64,000 nucleotides of DNA from Paenibacillus radicis (ex Xue et al. 2023) (GTDB lineage: Bacteria; Bacillota; Bacilli; Paenibacillales; NBRC-103111), in NCBI RefSeq assembly GCF_024722015.1, contig NZ_JANQBD010000021.1, positions 1 through 64,000 on the forward strand, written 5' to 3'. Position 1 is the first letter of the stretch. Every line of letters begins with the position of its first letter. The position numbers and the translations under genes were made by a program. Below the pieces are notes generated by a model that did no database searches, had not been told where the DNA came from, and worked only from the letters and a program-made list of their open reading frames with translations. Positions 16,497 to 26,048 of the stretch are shown in pieces.

Positions 16497-17939
16497 ATGA
16501 CCTCACCACTGCTGCGGCTTCGAATCCTTCATACTAATGATATTCACAGCCATTTTGAACAGATGCCGTCTATAGCAGCCGCCTTCCATGAGCTTCGAGC
16601 CTCCGCTGGAGCCGAGCATACATTGACGCTCGATATTGGAGACCATATGGATCGTATGCGGCCCCAAACGGAAGGCAGCAGCGGCTCTGCGAATTTGGCA
16701 GTTATGAATGAAACCGGCTATGAGGCAGTAGCGCTTGGCAACAACGAAGGATTGACGTTTACCAAAGAAGCTTTGAATGACATATACAGCTCTAAGGCGA
16801 ATTTCAAAGTGTTATGCAGTAATTTGCTGGATTCGGAGACAGGGAAGGTGCCGTCCTGGGGAGTCCCTTATCATATCGTGGAGAAAGGTGGCATCCGGAT
16901 CGGGCTTATCGGTGTCACTGCCTATTTCACTGACTTTTACACACTTTTGGGCTGGGATATCCAAGAGCCAATCCGGGCTACGGCTAATCTGGTTCGAGAG
17001 CTTCGAGCTCAAGTGGATTTGATCGTAGTATTATCACACCTTGGTTTGCGAAATGATGAAAAAATGGCAGCAGAAATTCCCGAAATTGATATTATTCTGG
17101 GCGGTCATACCCACCATTTGTTAGAAATTCCACAGAGGATAGGGAATACCGTAGTATGCGCTGCCGGTAAGTTCGGTCAATATTTTGGCGTGGTGGATGT
17201 GCATATCGATGCTTTTACGCGGAAGCCCGTTACGATTGAAGGCTATGTAAGAAGAACTGATGATTATGCAGAGTCTGGGGATGACCAGGTAAAGGCTGTA
17301 ATTGAGCGGTATGAAGCAAGCTCCAATCAAGTCCTCTCGCGCGAAGTTGCCTATTTGCAGCAGCCTTTGGCTGCGGAGTGGTATAAGGAAGCGCCGCTTG
17401 GGAATCTGTTAGCCGAAGGCTTGCGCAAGAGAGTTGGGGTCGATATTGGCATAGTAAACGCAGGGCAGTTTCTGGAAGGCTTAGCGAATGGCCCCGTTAC
17501 AGTAGGGCGGCTGCTGGAAATATGCCCATCCCCGATTAATCCGTGCTTGATGCTGCTTTCCGGCGAGAACATTTTGCAAGCTTTGGAAGAATCCCTGCTT
17601 CCAGAATTTCAGGAGAAGCTGCTCTATGGCTTCGGATTTCGTGGAAAGGTGCTTGGGATGTTGAATGTAGACGGCTTGAGAATAGAGTATGACTTGAACG
17701 CTCCGGCCTATGCAAAAATCAAGCGGGTATGGATTGGCTCTGAGCTCTTAGCGGTTGAAAAGGAATACCAGGTCGCTACTATCGATATGTTTACGTTTGG
17801 CGTGGGGTACCATTCTTTATCCAAAGGCAGAGGAGTTCAGTATTTTCTACCTGAGTTTTTGCGGGACATCATGCGAACTGAACTTCAGGATTCTGAGGCC
17901 ATTCAGCAGAGCAATGTCCAGCGTTGGTTTGGAGTTTAA
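16497..17939 (+). CDS. yunD: YunD-like metallophosphatase/5'-nucleotidase
   Basis: A 480-residue two-domain protein. The N-terminal calcineurin-like phosphatase carries LHTNDIHSHF, GDHMDR, LGNNE, VLSHLGLRND and GGHTHH, which together bind two metal ions. The C-terminal domain (about 280-480) is of the 5'-nucleotidase type (GNLLAEGLR, NAGQFL, TIDMFTFG). There is no signal peptide, so unlike secreted UshA-type enzymes it should act in the cytoplasm, as inferred for B. subtilis YunD. ATG 16497 is preferred over an in-frame GTG at 16488, since AAGGAGGG at 16481-16488 is properly spaced for it. Confidence 0.85.
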   Translation: MTSPLLRLRILHTNDIHSHFEQMPSIAAAFHELRASAGAEHTLTLDIGDHMDRMRPQTEGSSGSANLAVMNETGYEAVALGNNEGLTFTKEALNDIYSSKANFKVLCSNLLDSETGKVPSWGVPYHIVEKGGIRIGLIGVTAYFTDFYTLLGWDIQEPIRATANLVRELRAQVDLIVVLSHLGLRNDEKMAAEIPEIDIILGGHTHHLLEIPQRIGNTVVCAAGKFGQYFGVVDVHIDAFTRKPVTIEGYVRRTDDYAESGDDQVKAVIERYEASSNQVLSREVAYLQQPLAAEWYKEAPLGNLLAEGLRKRVGVDIGIVNAGQFLEGLANGPVTVGRLLEICPSPINPCLMLLSGENILQALEESLLPEFQEKLLYGFGFRGKVLGMLNVDGLRIEYDLNAPAYAKIKRVWIGSELLAVEKEYQVATIDMFTFGVGYHSLSKGRGVQYFLPEFLRDIMRTELQDSEAIQQSNVQRWFGV

Positions 17940-17956
17940 TGAACACTAACTGTACA

Positions 17957-18004
17957 CAAAAAAATGACATTCAAACTGTTCTCAGTTCGAATGTCATTTT
18001 TTGT
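17957..18004. terminator. Bidirectional terminator
   Basis: AAAAATGACATTCAAACTG pairs with CAGTTCGAATGTCATTTTT with one mismatch around a short loop, flanked by A and T runs. It separates the convergent yunD and uppP genes. Confidence 0.9.
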
Positions 18005-18041
18005 AAACCGATCATTTTGTACTCTAAAAGGAAATTTCGTC

Positions 18042-18857
18042 CTATAGTATAAAGAAATAAAGTGCAAATAAGATGGCAACGGCGAAGCGATAGTAAGCAA
18101 AGTAAGTTAGTTTAATACTTGAAACGAGCTTGATAAAGGTGACAACCGCAAGTAAAGCTACAATGAAGGATACAATGAAGCCAACGGCGAAAAAGCCGGC
18201 AATATCCATGGTGAACATACTGTATGATTTCAAGATCGATAACCCTGAAGCCGCGAACATAAGAGGAACTGCCATAATGAAGGTGAAATCCGCTGAGGCG
18301 CCTCTGGTGACACCGGATAGCATGCCCCCGGCAATCGTTGCACCCGAACGGGAAAAGCCTGGCCAAATAACGGACAATATTTGATACAGTCCAATATAAA
18401 ACGCCTGCCGGTAAGTAATATCGTCCAGCTCGACCGCTGTTTTTGGTGCTCTTGATTTTTCAGCTACAATAAGGAGAATACCGCCGACCACTAAACTGAT
18501 TACAACCATTTTTGGATTGAACAAATATTTGTCAACCACTTTATTCAGTAGAAGTCCTACAACACCCGCTGGTACTATACCAATTAGGATATGGATCAGG
18601 TTGAGCTTCTTTTTGCCGACCCGGGCAGGATCCTTTTTTAAACCAAACAAACGAAGAATTCGATTCCAATACAATACTACGATCGCCATAATGGCCCCAA
18701 GCTGGATTACGATCTCAAATATTTTCAACATTTCATTATCTTCCGGAATTCCCAGAAGCGCTTGCGTCAGAATCATATGTCCTGTTGAAGATACAGGTAA
18801 AAATTCAGTAAGTCCCTCCACAACACCTAAGACGATCGAAATCCAGTAACTTAACAT
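18042..18857 (-). CDS. uppP: Undecaprenyl-diphosphatase
   Basis: Integral membrane enzyme that dephosphorylates undecaprenyl pyrophosphate on the outer leaflet, recycling the lipid carrier for cell-wall synthesis and giving bacitracin tolerance. The 271-residue protein has the two BacA signature regions, EGLTEFLPVSSTGH (about 15-28) and PGFSRSGAT (about 166-174), and multiple hydrophobic segments. ATG 18857 follows a GGGAGG site on the minus strand. Monocistronic. Confidence 0.96.
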   Translation of the reverse strand: MLSYWISIVLGVVEGLTEFLPVSSTGHMILTQALLGIPEDNEMLKIFEIVIQLGAIMAIVVLYWNRILRLFGLKKDPARVGKKKLNLIHILIGIVPAGVVGLLLNKVVDKYLFNPKMVVISLVVGGILLIVAEKSRAPKTAVELDDITYRQAFYIGLYQILSVIWPGFSRSGATIAGGMLSGVTRGASADFTFIMAVPLMFAASGLSILKSYSMFTMDIAGFFAVGFIVSFIVALLAVVTFIKLVSSIKLTYFAYYRFAVAILFALYFFIL

Positions 18858-19171
18858 AAAAGCCTCCCAGTTGTTTTGTACAAACCACCTTCTATTTTAG
18901 CTTGTTATGGAATGGCACACAACTCTTTGTTTAGTGTTTAGAAAAACTTAATACTTTCAAGCTGGCTTTTAGGTAACCTATGATTCAAAAGTCCCAAAAC
19001 CAGTCCTATTCCAATTTGTCTGAAACCAAGGTTAATTATGAGGCACAAAGTAGTTGCAAAGTAACGTATTACTGAACTTTTTAGAAGCTGCTGCTTGTGC
19101 ATGAAGCCTTATTTTAAGTGTGGGGGCTAAAAAATATGTCGAAATTTGGAATTATGTATTGCTCTTTTTAC
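18858..19171. other. Intergenic region between uppP and an HD-GYP gene
   Basis: No gene or RNA is recognisable in this divergent spacer. It must contain the uppP promoter; I could not place it with confidence. Confidence 0.4.
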
Positions 19172-19200
19172 TTGAATCCAGTACATTTATGCTAGATAAT
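19172..19200 (+). promoter_or_regulatory. Sigma-A-type promoter for the second HD-GYP gene
   Basis: TTGAAT (19172-19177) and GATAAT (19195-19200) are separated by exactly 17 bases and lie about 24 bases before the first possible start codon of the downstream gene. Confidence 0.65.
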
Positions 19201-19223
19201 GTGAACTTCTGAAGAAAGAAGAC

Positions 19224-20333
19224 GTGGTTGTACATATGCGTTTGCTACCTCTGAGCATGGTTCGCCCTGGAATGAAGCTGGGGAAGAAGATTTACAACGA
19301 AGAAGGGTTAGTCCTTCTGGGGGAACAGGTCGAATTAACTCAAACTTTAATTAATAGATTAGGTAAACATGGAGTCGATTTTCTTTATATAGCAGATCCA
19401 CGGACAGACGATATTATCATTCCTGAAATTTTGAGTGATGGCACAAGGCTGAGAGCCATATCGGAAATTCGTACGTCCTTTCGCAAGCTGATGGATGATT
19501 CCATGAAGCGCAAATCGGTCGGATTTGTCCAGATGGGCAGAGCATTCCGCGATGTCATGAATTTGATCATTGATGATTTGAGCGGTCATAAGGATGCCAT
19601 GATTATGCTGACGAATATGAGTGTTATGGATGATTATTTGTTTCAGCATTCATTGAATGTGTGTATTTATTCGACGATGCTTGGGATGGCGCATGGCTAT
19701 AATCGCGATGAATTAATGACTTTAGGGCTTGGATCTCTGCTTCACGATATCGGCAAAACTCAGATTCCAATCGAGCTGCTGCGCAAAAATGCCAAGCTTA
19801 CCGATGATGAGTTTTCCTGTATTAAAAAGCATGCTGAATACGGCTACTATCTGCTTAAGGACGAGCCGAATATTCCGCTTTTGGCGGCACATTGCGCGTT
19901 CCAGCATCACGAACGGCTAAACGGGAGCGGATATCCGCGTGGTATTGAGGGCACGGCTATTCACGATTATGCTCGCTGGATAGGCTTGGTAGACTCTTAC
20001 GATGCCATGACTACCCACAGGGTATATCGAAAAGCGATGCTGCCGCATCAAGCGATGGAAATTATTTTTGCCGGCACAGAAACATTGTATGATAAAAGTA
20101 AAATTGAGCTGTTCCGCGATAAAATTGCGATTTATCCGATTGGACTAACGGTAACGCTCAATACAGGCGAATCTGGCATTGTGGTCGGTTTGAACAAGCT
20201 CGTCCCACAGAGGCCGATTGTTCGCGTGCTGACGGATGAGGACGGGCAGGAGTCCCAAGCACCGCAGGATGTAGATTTATCGAAGAGGCTGTCGTTAATG
20301 ATTACAGGAGTTAATGAAATTGAATCTGCTTGA
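19224..20333 (+). CDS. HD-GYP domain protein, probable cyclic-di-GMP phosphodiesterase
   Basis: A soluble protein of up to 369 residues. It shares its whole layout with the protein at 12821-13888: an N-terminal domain (LPLSMVRPGMKLGKKIYNEE), a central HD-GYP domain with HDIGK (174-178) and HHERLNGSGYP (228-238), and a C-terminal stretch with NTGESGIVVG. The start is unclear: GTG 19224 or ATG 19236, neither with an ideal ribosome binding site. A sigma-A promoter at 19172-19200 and a terminator at 20352-20405 make it a single-gene unit. Hydrolysis of cyclic di-GMP is expected from the family. Confidence 0.87.
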   Translation: MVVHMRLLPLSMVRPGMKLGKKIYNEEGLVLLGEQVELTQTLINRLGKHGVDFLYIADPRTDDIIIPEILSDGTRLRAISEIRTSFRKLMDDSMKRKSVGFVQMGRAFRDVMNLIIDDLSGHKDAMIMLTNMSVMDDYLFQHSLNVCIYSTMLGMAHGYNRDELMTLGLGSLLHDIGKTQIPIELLRKNAKLTDDEFSCIKKHAEYGYYLLKDEPNIPLLAAHCAFQHHERLNGSGYPRGIEGTAIHDYARWIGLVDSYDAMTTHRVYRKAMLPHQAMEIIFAGTETLYDKSKIELFRDKIAIYPIGLTVTLNTGESGIVVGLNKLVPQRPIVRVLTDEDGQESQAPQDVDLSKRLSLMITGVNEIESA

Positions 20334-20351
20334 GACCCCTATTACCCAAAT

Positions 20352-20405
20352 CAATCGCCGCTAACAGCCTTCATTGGATGTTGAGCGGCGATTGTATTTT
20401 TATTT
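20352..20405 (+). terminator. Rho-independent terminator after the HD-GYP gene
   Basis: CAATCGCCGCT and AGCGGCGATTG form an 11-bp perfect stem followed by TATTTTTATTT. Confidence 0.85.
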
Positions 20406-20501
20406 CATTTATGATTATGTTGGAAAAAATGGTTTTGGTTACATTTTCATTTTTAAGCATCATAGGATACAATAGATGGTAAAATAATTAATGAGTCAGG
20501 T

Positions 20502-21650
20502 GTGAAATACAAGATGATACATAAATTGAATCCCGAGGTTTCTGCCATTACACCTCAGAATGACCCCTGGGATCCGATCCGTTCCCTTCATAGGCATGGC
20601 AAGCATATTTTAACCAGCGTTGAACTGACTGTAACCAATCTGTGCAATATGCGTTGTGAGCATTGCGCGGTTGGGGAGACGCTAACAATGACAGAAGGTC
20701 CGAAAATTCCACTGTCCAAAGTGCTTCAGCAGCTGGATCAGGTGGAGCATCTCGAAACCATTAGTATTACAGGTGGAGAACCAAGCTACCACGCGGCAAC
20801 GGTGCGGGATTACATCGTTCCCATTCTTAAATATGCCCGCAGCCGAGGGATTAGATCTCAGCTTAATTCAAATTTGACATTGGATTTGGCCCGGTATGAA
20901 CTGATAGCTCCTTATTTGGACGTTATGCATATTTCATTTAATTATACATCGGCTGATGACTTCCATCAGGTTGGGTTCGTCCGGTCAAGCCATCCTGTTA
21001 AGCAGCAAACGTCAGGAAAGCTATATGAACGAATGATAGAGAATACGGTTGCCTTAAGCCGTGGAGGGATGCTGATCTCAGCTGAATCCATGATCAATTA
21101 CCGTACGCATGACAAACTGTCCGATATACACCGTCTTATTGTGGAGATGGGCTGCAAACGACATGAGGTTCATCCTATGTATCCGAGCTCGTTTGCTTCT
21201 AATTTGCCTGTTCTGTCACTGGACCAATTCAGGGCATCGATTAACAAGCTTTTGGACGAGCGGGACCCCAGCATTTGGTTGTTGTTTGGAACACTGCCTT
21301 TTTATGCCTGCAGCATGCTGGGAGAAGATCAAAGTTTGCTCCGAAGACTCCGTGGTGAACCTAATGTAACTGTACGCAACGATCCGGATGGACGTAATCG
21401 TCTGAATGTGAATCTGTTCACAGGGGATGTGTATGTGACTGACTTTTCGGATGTTCCTGCACTGGGTAATATCCATGCAGATACACTTGAACAAGTATTT
21501 GCACGCTGGGAAGCGCATCCGCTTCATGGTTCCGTCAATTGCCATTGTCCGGCGGTTCAATGCTGCGGACCTAATCTGTTGGTTGTAGATTCATATTACA
21601 AGGATGTCGATTTTACAACACGCAAAGCAACTGAAGAGTCGGCGTCTTAA
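20502..21650 (+). CDS. yfkAB: Radical SAM protein YfkAB
   Basis: A 382-residue radical SAM protein. The cluster-binding motif is CNMRCEHC (Cys48, 52, 55), followed by the GGEP segment (ITGGEPSYH) that contacts SAM. Near the C-terminus it has C-x-C-x4-C (CHCPAVQC, 347-354), the mark of the YfkAB group, and probably binds a second cluster. The reaction is not known for this family. The start may be GTG 20502 or ATG 20514; neither has a strong ribosome binding site. The gene is followed closely by ytvI on the same strand. Confidence 0.88.
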   Translation: MKYKMIHKLNPEVSAITPQNDPWDPIRSLHRHGKHILTSVELTVTNLCNMRCEHCAVGETLTMTEGPKIPLSKVLQQLDQVEHLETISITGGEPSYHAATVRDYIVPILKYARSRGIRSQLNSNLTLDLARYELIAPYLDVMHISFNYTSADDFHQVGFVRSSHPVKQQTSGKLYERMIENTVALSRGGMLISAESMINYRTHDKLSDIHRLIVEMGCKRHEVHPMYPSSFASNLPVLSLDQFRASINKLLDERDPSIWLLFGTLPFYACSMLGEDQSLLRRLRGEPNVTVRNDPDGRNRLNVNLFTGDVYVTDFSDVPALGNIHADTLEQVFARWEAHPLHGSVNCHCPAVQCCGPNLLVVDSYYKDVDFTTRKATEESAS

Positions 21651-21675
21651 AATAGTTAAGGGGGTCTGCCGATTC

Positions 21676-22722
21676 ATGTCTCTTAGGACAATACTATTTT
21701 GTGCCATTGGCGTGGTACTGATTTATGGGATGTTCACCATTGGTTTTCCATTTCTAATGGCATTGGTGATCGCGATTTTTCTGGAGCGTCTGATTCAGGG
21801 GCTCATGAAATATGCCCATTTCGGCAGGGGGCTGTCAGCGGCTACTGTATGTACTTTATTTACAGCAGCCATGCTGGGTTTCTTTTATCTAGTCGGATTT
21901 AAGATAGTGTCGGAGCTAATCCAATTCTGGAAAGATGCTCCCGACTATCTGAATAATGCACAGAGATTTCTAGATGACACATCGGAGAAGACCAGAATCT
22001 TTTACAGCACACTTCCGTCAGGGCTTGCCGAGCAGTTACAAAGTCTGGTGGAGACTGGAGTTAATACGGTTACGGAAAATATTAAAGACATTGTAACTGC
22101 GGTATCCGGCTATTTCCTAGGAGTTGCAAAGACGATACCGAATTTATTCGTATTTTTTGTTGTGTTTGTGATTGGCTTGTATTTGATTTCTTATGGTTTG
22201 CCCATGCTTAGAAAATCCTTCCTGCAGTTATTTGAGAACAAATCGCAGGCTAAGGTTATCAGTGTGCTGGCTGATCTGCGGCGTGCGCTTCTTGGGTTTA
22301 TGTTTGCACAGCTTCTAATCAGCTTGCTTACCTATATCGTTACATTAATTGGTTTGCTGTTCTTGAGAGTTGAGTACCCTCTGGCGGTAGCATTGCTGAT
22401 AGTTGTCGTTGATTTGCTGCCGGTTCTAGGTACGAGCGCTGTTTTGGTGCCGTGGGCTTTATATTGTATGCTGGTGGGCAATGTGTTTCTAGGTGTTGGA
22501 CTTTTGATTTTACTTGTGATCATTATGCTGTTCCGAAGACTGATTGAACCCAAAATTATCGGAAATGCCGTTGGAATCAATGCGTTGGCAGCGCTCATGA
22601 GCATGTATTTAGGCTTTAAGCTGGTCGGTGTAGTAGGGTTGTTTCTCGGACCTGTACTGATAATTGTGTATCAAGCGCTGCGCCGCGTAGGGCTTCTGCA
22701 AATCAATATTAAGCTGGATTAA
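21676..22722 (+). CDS. ytvI: Sporulation integral membrane protein YtvI (AI-2E/PerM family)
   Basis: A 348-residue polytopic membrane protein of the AI-2E-transporter/PerM superfamily, with hydrophobic segments at about 10-45, 60-85, 150-185, 215-300 and 310-340, and the RRLIEPKIIGNAVGINALAA region typical of the family. The ytvI assignment rests on general resemblance of the N-terminal and central parts; transported substrate unknown. I take ATG 21676, preceded by AAGGGGG at 21658-21664, rather than the in-frame start at 21604, which would overlap yfkAB by 47 bases. It ends before a strong hairpin at 22825. Confidence 0.8.
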   Translation: MSLRTILFCAIGVVLIYGMFTIGFPFLMALVIAIFLERLIQGLMKYAHFGRGLSAATVCTLFTAAMLGFFYLVGFKIVSELIQFWKDAPDYLNNAQRFLDDTSEKTRIFYSTLPSGLAEQLQSLVETGVNTVTENIKDIVTAVSGYFLGVAKTIPNLFVFFVVFVIGLYLISYGLPMLRKSFLQLFENKSQAKVISVLADLRRALLGFMFAQLLISLLTYIVTLIGLLFLRVEYPLAVALLIVVVDLLPVLGTSAVLVPWALYCMLVGNVFLGVGLLILLVIIMLFRRLIEPKIIGNAVGINALAALMSMYLGFKLVGVVGLFLGPVLIIVYQALRRVGLLQINIKLD

Positions 22723-22824
22723 AGCATGTTTAAAATACATAAGATTTGGTGGATATATTTACCAGATGTACTCTTTTCAGGTGCAATAAACGTATTTACA
22801 TGATAATTGACCTATTTAGGAAAA

Positions 22825-22861
22825 AGGGGGTGTCCCAAAAGTCATTTTGAGACACCCCCTC
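22825..22861. terminator. GC-rich hairpin, terminator or element end
   Basis: AGGGGGTGTC(C)CAAAA pairs with TTTTG(A)GACACCCCCT around GTCA, giving a near-perfect 16-bp stem with one mismatch. It may end the ytvI transcript, but it also forms the left end of the possible mobile-element remnant at 22825-23505. Confidence 0.55.
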
Positions 22862-23505
22862 CACCATTTTATCCTGAATAGATGGTTGCAAAAGAGCCCT
22901 CAATTCCACTTTAATAGCTGAAGGCTTTTTTGCATATTCTTGTGTATTCTTAGTGAGGAATAAGATGAGGTCACTTTCCAGCGCGTACTCATCGCGGGTA
23001 TCGGGTTCGTGGTTCGGTTACGGCATTGCATGGTAGTCTGGCGCACTCCGTGCAATTATCAGGAAAATGTCAAGTTAGTTACTCCGAAAATAGCGTTCCA
23101 AGTCTTACAGCTGGAATTCCTCATGCTAATTCTACGTATTTTGGCTGATATCCACCATTTCACCTATATTAGAGTTAGTTTTTCCAGTTAGATTGATTTC
23201 AGGCGATATCCACGCTGGATTAGCGTTACAATTTCCATCTATTTTCTTTCCTTCGGCAGCGGCCCCTACAAATCATGGTCTCCTCTAGATTGAAAGCAGT
23301 CTTTGAACATCGCTTCTCGCCCCATCACTTAAGTAACATCCAAAAAGCGGCCGGACTCATTTTTCGGTTTTCGAACCCCCAATCTGATAGGAATTTCCCT
23401 ACAAAAAAGACGCTTCCATTTTCCGCTTACATGGTGGTTTTGGAGGCGTCTTTGTACATAGTTTGGGACGGATTCATTCACTGATACCCTTTTGGGACAG
23501 CCTCT
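22825..23505. mobile_element. Possible MITE or IS remnant without transposase
   Basis: A gene-free stretch of about 680 bases bounded by related inverted ends: GGTGTCCCAAAAG on the left and CTTTTGGGACAGCC on the right. TGTCCCAAAA ends are common in IS elements of Bacillales. Inside are several hairpins, including a long AAAGACGC/GCGTCTTT stem at 23405-23453, and no open frame with a ribosome binding site. No target-site duplication is visible. It could be a non-autonomous element or a structured RNA locus. Confidence 0.4.
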
Positions 23506-23550
23506 TATAGGGGTACCCCTTGAACTATTGCAGTTACAACAATAAGGTCG

Positions 23551-24567
23551 CTATGGATTAAAAAATTGCATGACAGACCCTTTGCCATTTTCTATTTCTA
23601 TTTCTGCATATGCCCCATTAATGAGCGTCATTTGTGGAGGAACATGACCGCAATCCATATCGTAGATAACTGGTATTTGAAGCTCCTCGGAAAGCTCCTT
23701 ATAAATATCTTCAACTGTATAATTATCAACAGGCTGATTGGCATTGCTTCTACCGAACATAAGACCTGAACAATTTTCAAACCATCCTGCTAATTTCATT
23801 TGAACTAATGATCTGCGCAAATCTGTTGTCGTCAGCTCACAATTTTCTAAATACCACAATATGGATTCATTATGAATAAATTGTTGTTGGAAATGCCGCA
23901 CATCGCCATATTGTGTGCCAATCAAATGTCTTATCACATCGATACATCCTCCGAGCAAACGACCCTTTATTTTCACATCCATATTTGAAACAGCTTTCCA
24001 ATATGTTGGTTCCGTTAAATGGAAGACGCATGGCGAAGGAGCCGTGTAATCCCACTCCTTTTGATACTTTAGTGAAGAATGCTGGAGGATTGACTCACCA
24101 GTTTTAGTTGATAAGACAGCTTGCCACATCGCTGTGGTGTGATCCGAATATTCTCCTCTTAAATCCATAAGATTCGTTCCATGAGCAGTCGCTATGCCTG
24201 TCTTTATCGTGATTGCCATTAACAATACACTTGTATCTGAATACCCTAGTATCCATTTGCTCTTTAAATTTTCAAAATCAATATCTTCAAGGATCTCAAT
24301 TAACAACTCTCCACCCCAAGGAGGAATGATCATATTAATCTTATCATCACACATCATAGCATTGAACTCTTTAGCCCGTATTTTGGCAGGTGATGATTTA
24401 GCCTTTTCTTGAGTCCAAGCAGTATCTCCACAAATGACATTGAATCCTTTGGTCTGGATACGGCTGCATGAAAGTTTAAGCAAATCATGCAGCTCAGCTT
24501 TTACCCCGGATGAGGGCGCTGTTACTCCTATTGTTGCTCCTTCTTCTAAAATCGGATAAATGATCAT
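23551..24567 (-). CDS. S66 family peptidase (LD-carboxypeptidase/MccF-like)
   Basis: A 338-residue cytoplasmic serine peptidase of the S66 family. The catalytic triad is visible: Ser110 in LGYSDTS, Glu241 in WYLEN and His308 in CGHVPPQ. Members either trim the tetrapeptide of recycled murein between L- and D-residues (LdcA) or, as MccF, cleave toxic aminoacyl-nucleotides such as processed microcin C. The GYSDTSVLL surroundings and the overall length lean to the MccF-like branch, but sequence alone does not settle it. It is a single gene, with its promoter in the 270-base gap before cotJA. Confidence 0.85.
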   Translation of the reverse strand: MIIYPILEEGATIGVTAPSSGVKAELHDLLKLSCSRIQTKGFNVICGDTAWTQEKAKSSPAKIRAKEFNAMMCDDKINMIIPPWGGELLIEILEDIDFENLKSKWILGYSDTSVLLMAITIKTGIATAHGTNLMDLRGEYSDHTTAMWQAVLSTKTGESILQHSSLKYQKEWDYTAPSPCVFHLTEPTYWKAVSNMDVKIKGRLLGGCIDVIRHLIGTQYGDVRHFQQQFIHNESILWYLENCELTTTDLRRSLVQMKLAGWFENCSGLMFGRSNANQPVDNYTVEDIYKELSEELQIPVIYDMDCGHVPPQMTLINGAYAEIEIENGKGSVMQFFNP

Positions 24568-24836
24568 ACGTCTCGTCTCCCCCCACCGATACTCTTATAA
24601 GCCTGTATGAACATTATAACAATTGCGGCACTGACAAGCATTTTATAGAGTCAAATAGATATAATACCGGGTCTTTTTTGACGATCATTGATATACCCTT
24701 TCACTAATATGTTTTTCAATTTCTACTCATAAAGGACGAGATAACCAGATAAGTATGTATAAATAGCAGTTCCTTATCCCCCCAAATGCAAGCTGTTGAA
24801 GCAAGTCCCGCTAAAGCTCTAAGGAGGTTATCAGCC

Positions 24837-25043
24837 ATGTTGCCGTCTCAAGAAAAAGTATGGTATCCGTTTATTGGTCCGTTCGACCCCTGTCCACCCA
24901 TCAGAATGAAAACGTATAGTACACCTCCACAATTGTACATTCAATTTCAGCCAATGAATTTGCCTCAATTTTCTCCGATGGAAGCATTAAAACTAGGTAC
25001 GCTATGGCCTATGCTATACAGCCCGTACGATTCAAAATGTTAA
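24837..25043 (+). CDS. cotJA: Spore coat-associated protein CotJA
   Basis: A 68-residue Pro/Tyr-rich protein (YPFIGPFDPCPPI near the start), matching CotJA of the cotJABC operon, made in the mother cell and assembled in inner coat layers. ATG 24837 is selected by AAGGAGG at 24821-24827; the longer frame from 24786 reads through that site. cotJB follows at 19 bases. In Bacillus the operon is sigma-E dependent; I could not place a convincing sigma-E promoter here. Confidence 0.9.
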   Translation: MLPSQEKVWYPFIGPFDPCPPIRMKTYSTPPQLYIQFQPMNLPQFSPMEALKLGTLWPMLYSPYDSKC

Positions 25044-25062
25044 TTTGAAAGGAGCTGGTTTC

Positions 25063-25326
25063 ATGGAACAACAGTTGCCTGAGCAGTACTATACGAAGCT
25101 GCAAGAGCTGCAGGCGGTTGACTTTGTTTTAGTCGAGTTGACTTTATATTTGGATACCCATCCGACCGACGTTCAAGCTCTTAAACAATACAATCAATGC
25201 GCTCATACTAGGATGAAGCTCGCGCATGAGTTTGAATCGGCATTCGGCCCTTTGCAGAGCTATGGACGAAGTTATTCCCGACATCCGTGGCAGTGGGTTG
25301 AAACACCTTGGCCATGGCAGGTATAA
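25063..25326 (+). CDS. cotJB: Spore coat protein CotJB
   Basis: An 87-residue protein with the CotJB pattern: a helical LQAVDFVLVELTLYLDTHP segment and a Trp/Pro-rich C-terminus (HPWQWVETPWPWQV). AAAGGAG lies about 9 bases before ATG 25063. Middle gene of cotJABC. Confidence 0.9.
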   Translation: MEQQLPEQYYTKLQELQAVDFVLVELTLYLDTHPTDVQALKQYNQCAHTRMKLAHEFESAFGPLQSYGRSYSRHPWQWVETPWPWQV

Positions 25327-25373
25327 ATCCGTTAGACGATGCAGATTGCTAGCGAAGGGAGAGGAGCAAAAGC

Positions 25374-25943
25374 ATGTGGATTTATGAGAAAAAGCTGCAA
25401 TATCCAGTAAGAGTCAGCAAATGTGATCCAAGGATGGCTAAGCTGTTAATGGAGCAGTACGGAGGGGCTGACGGAGAGCTTGCAGCTGCACTTCGTTATA
25501 TGAATCAACGCTATTCGATCCCTAATAAAGTGGTTGGATTATTGACGGATATCTCGACTGAGGAATTTGCCCACCTTGAGATGATAGCGACTATGGTCTA
25601 TAAGCTCACAAAAGACGCGACTATGGAGCAGCTGAAGGCTGCCGGAATGGATGATTACTACGCTGCCCATGATAGGGCATTGTTCTACAACAATGCTTCC
25701 GGAGTACCATGGACAGCTGCATACATTCAAGCCAAGGGAGACCCAATAGCGGACTTGTACGAGGACATAGCTGCGGAGGAGAAGGCAAGGGCTACATATC
25801 AGTGGTTGATCGACTTGACGGATGATGTGGATTTGCAGGATGGCCTTAAATTTTTGCGGGAAAGGGAGATTATTCATTCGCTGCGCTTTCGTGAGGCGGT
25901 AGAGATATTGAAATCGGAGCAGGATGTGAAGAAGGTGTTTTAA
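25374..25943 (+). CDS. cotJC: Spore coat protein CotJC, manganese catalase family
   Basis: A 189-residue di-manganese catalase-type protein of the spore coat. Candidate metal ligands are Glu35 (GADGELAAAL), Glu64 and His67 (EEFAHLE), Glu in the AAEEKAR helix, and the His in REREIIHSLRF. It is shorter than free-standing manganese catalases, as usual for CotJC. Probably protects the spore from peroxide. Last gene of the operon, with a terminator 72 bases later. Confidence 0.92.
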   Translation: MWIYEKKLQYPVRVSKCDPRMAKLLMEQYGGADGELAAALRYMNQRYSIPNKVVGLLTDISTEEFAHLEMIATMVYKLTKDATMEQLKAAGMDDYYAAHDRALFYNNASGVPWTAAYIQAKGDPIADLYEDIAAEEKARATYQWLIDLTDDVDLQDGLKFLREREIIHSLRFREAVEILKSEQDVKKVF

Positions 25944-26014
25944 AGATCAAAGGTTGTGTGGCTGATGACGAGAGATTTGTATGAAAGTAGATATGAAGCT
26001 GATTTGCTATTGAT

Positions 26015-26048
26015 AAAGCCCTCATTCTTCATGAATTGAGGGCTTTTA
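26015..26048 (+). terminator. Terminator of cotJABC
   Basis: AAAGCCCTCA and TGAGGGCTTT form a 10-bp perfect stem followed by TTATTTGG. Confidence 0.85.

Noticed and set aside
23009..23484. Two short plus-strand frames inside the MITE-like region
   Set aside because: No ribosome binding sites, and the frames run through hairpins.
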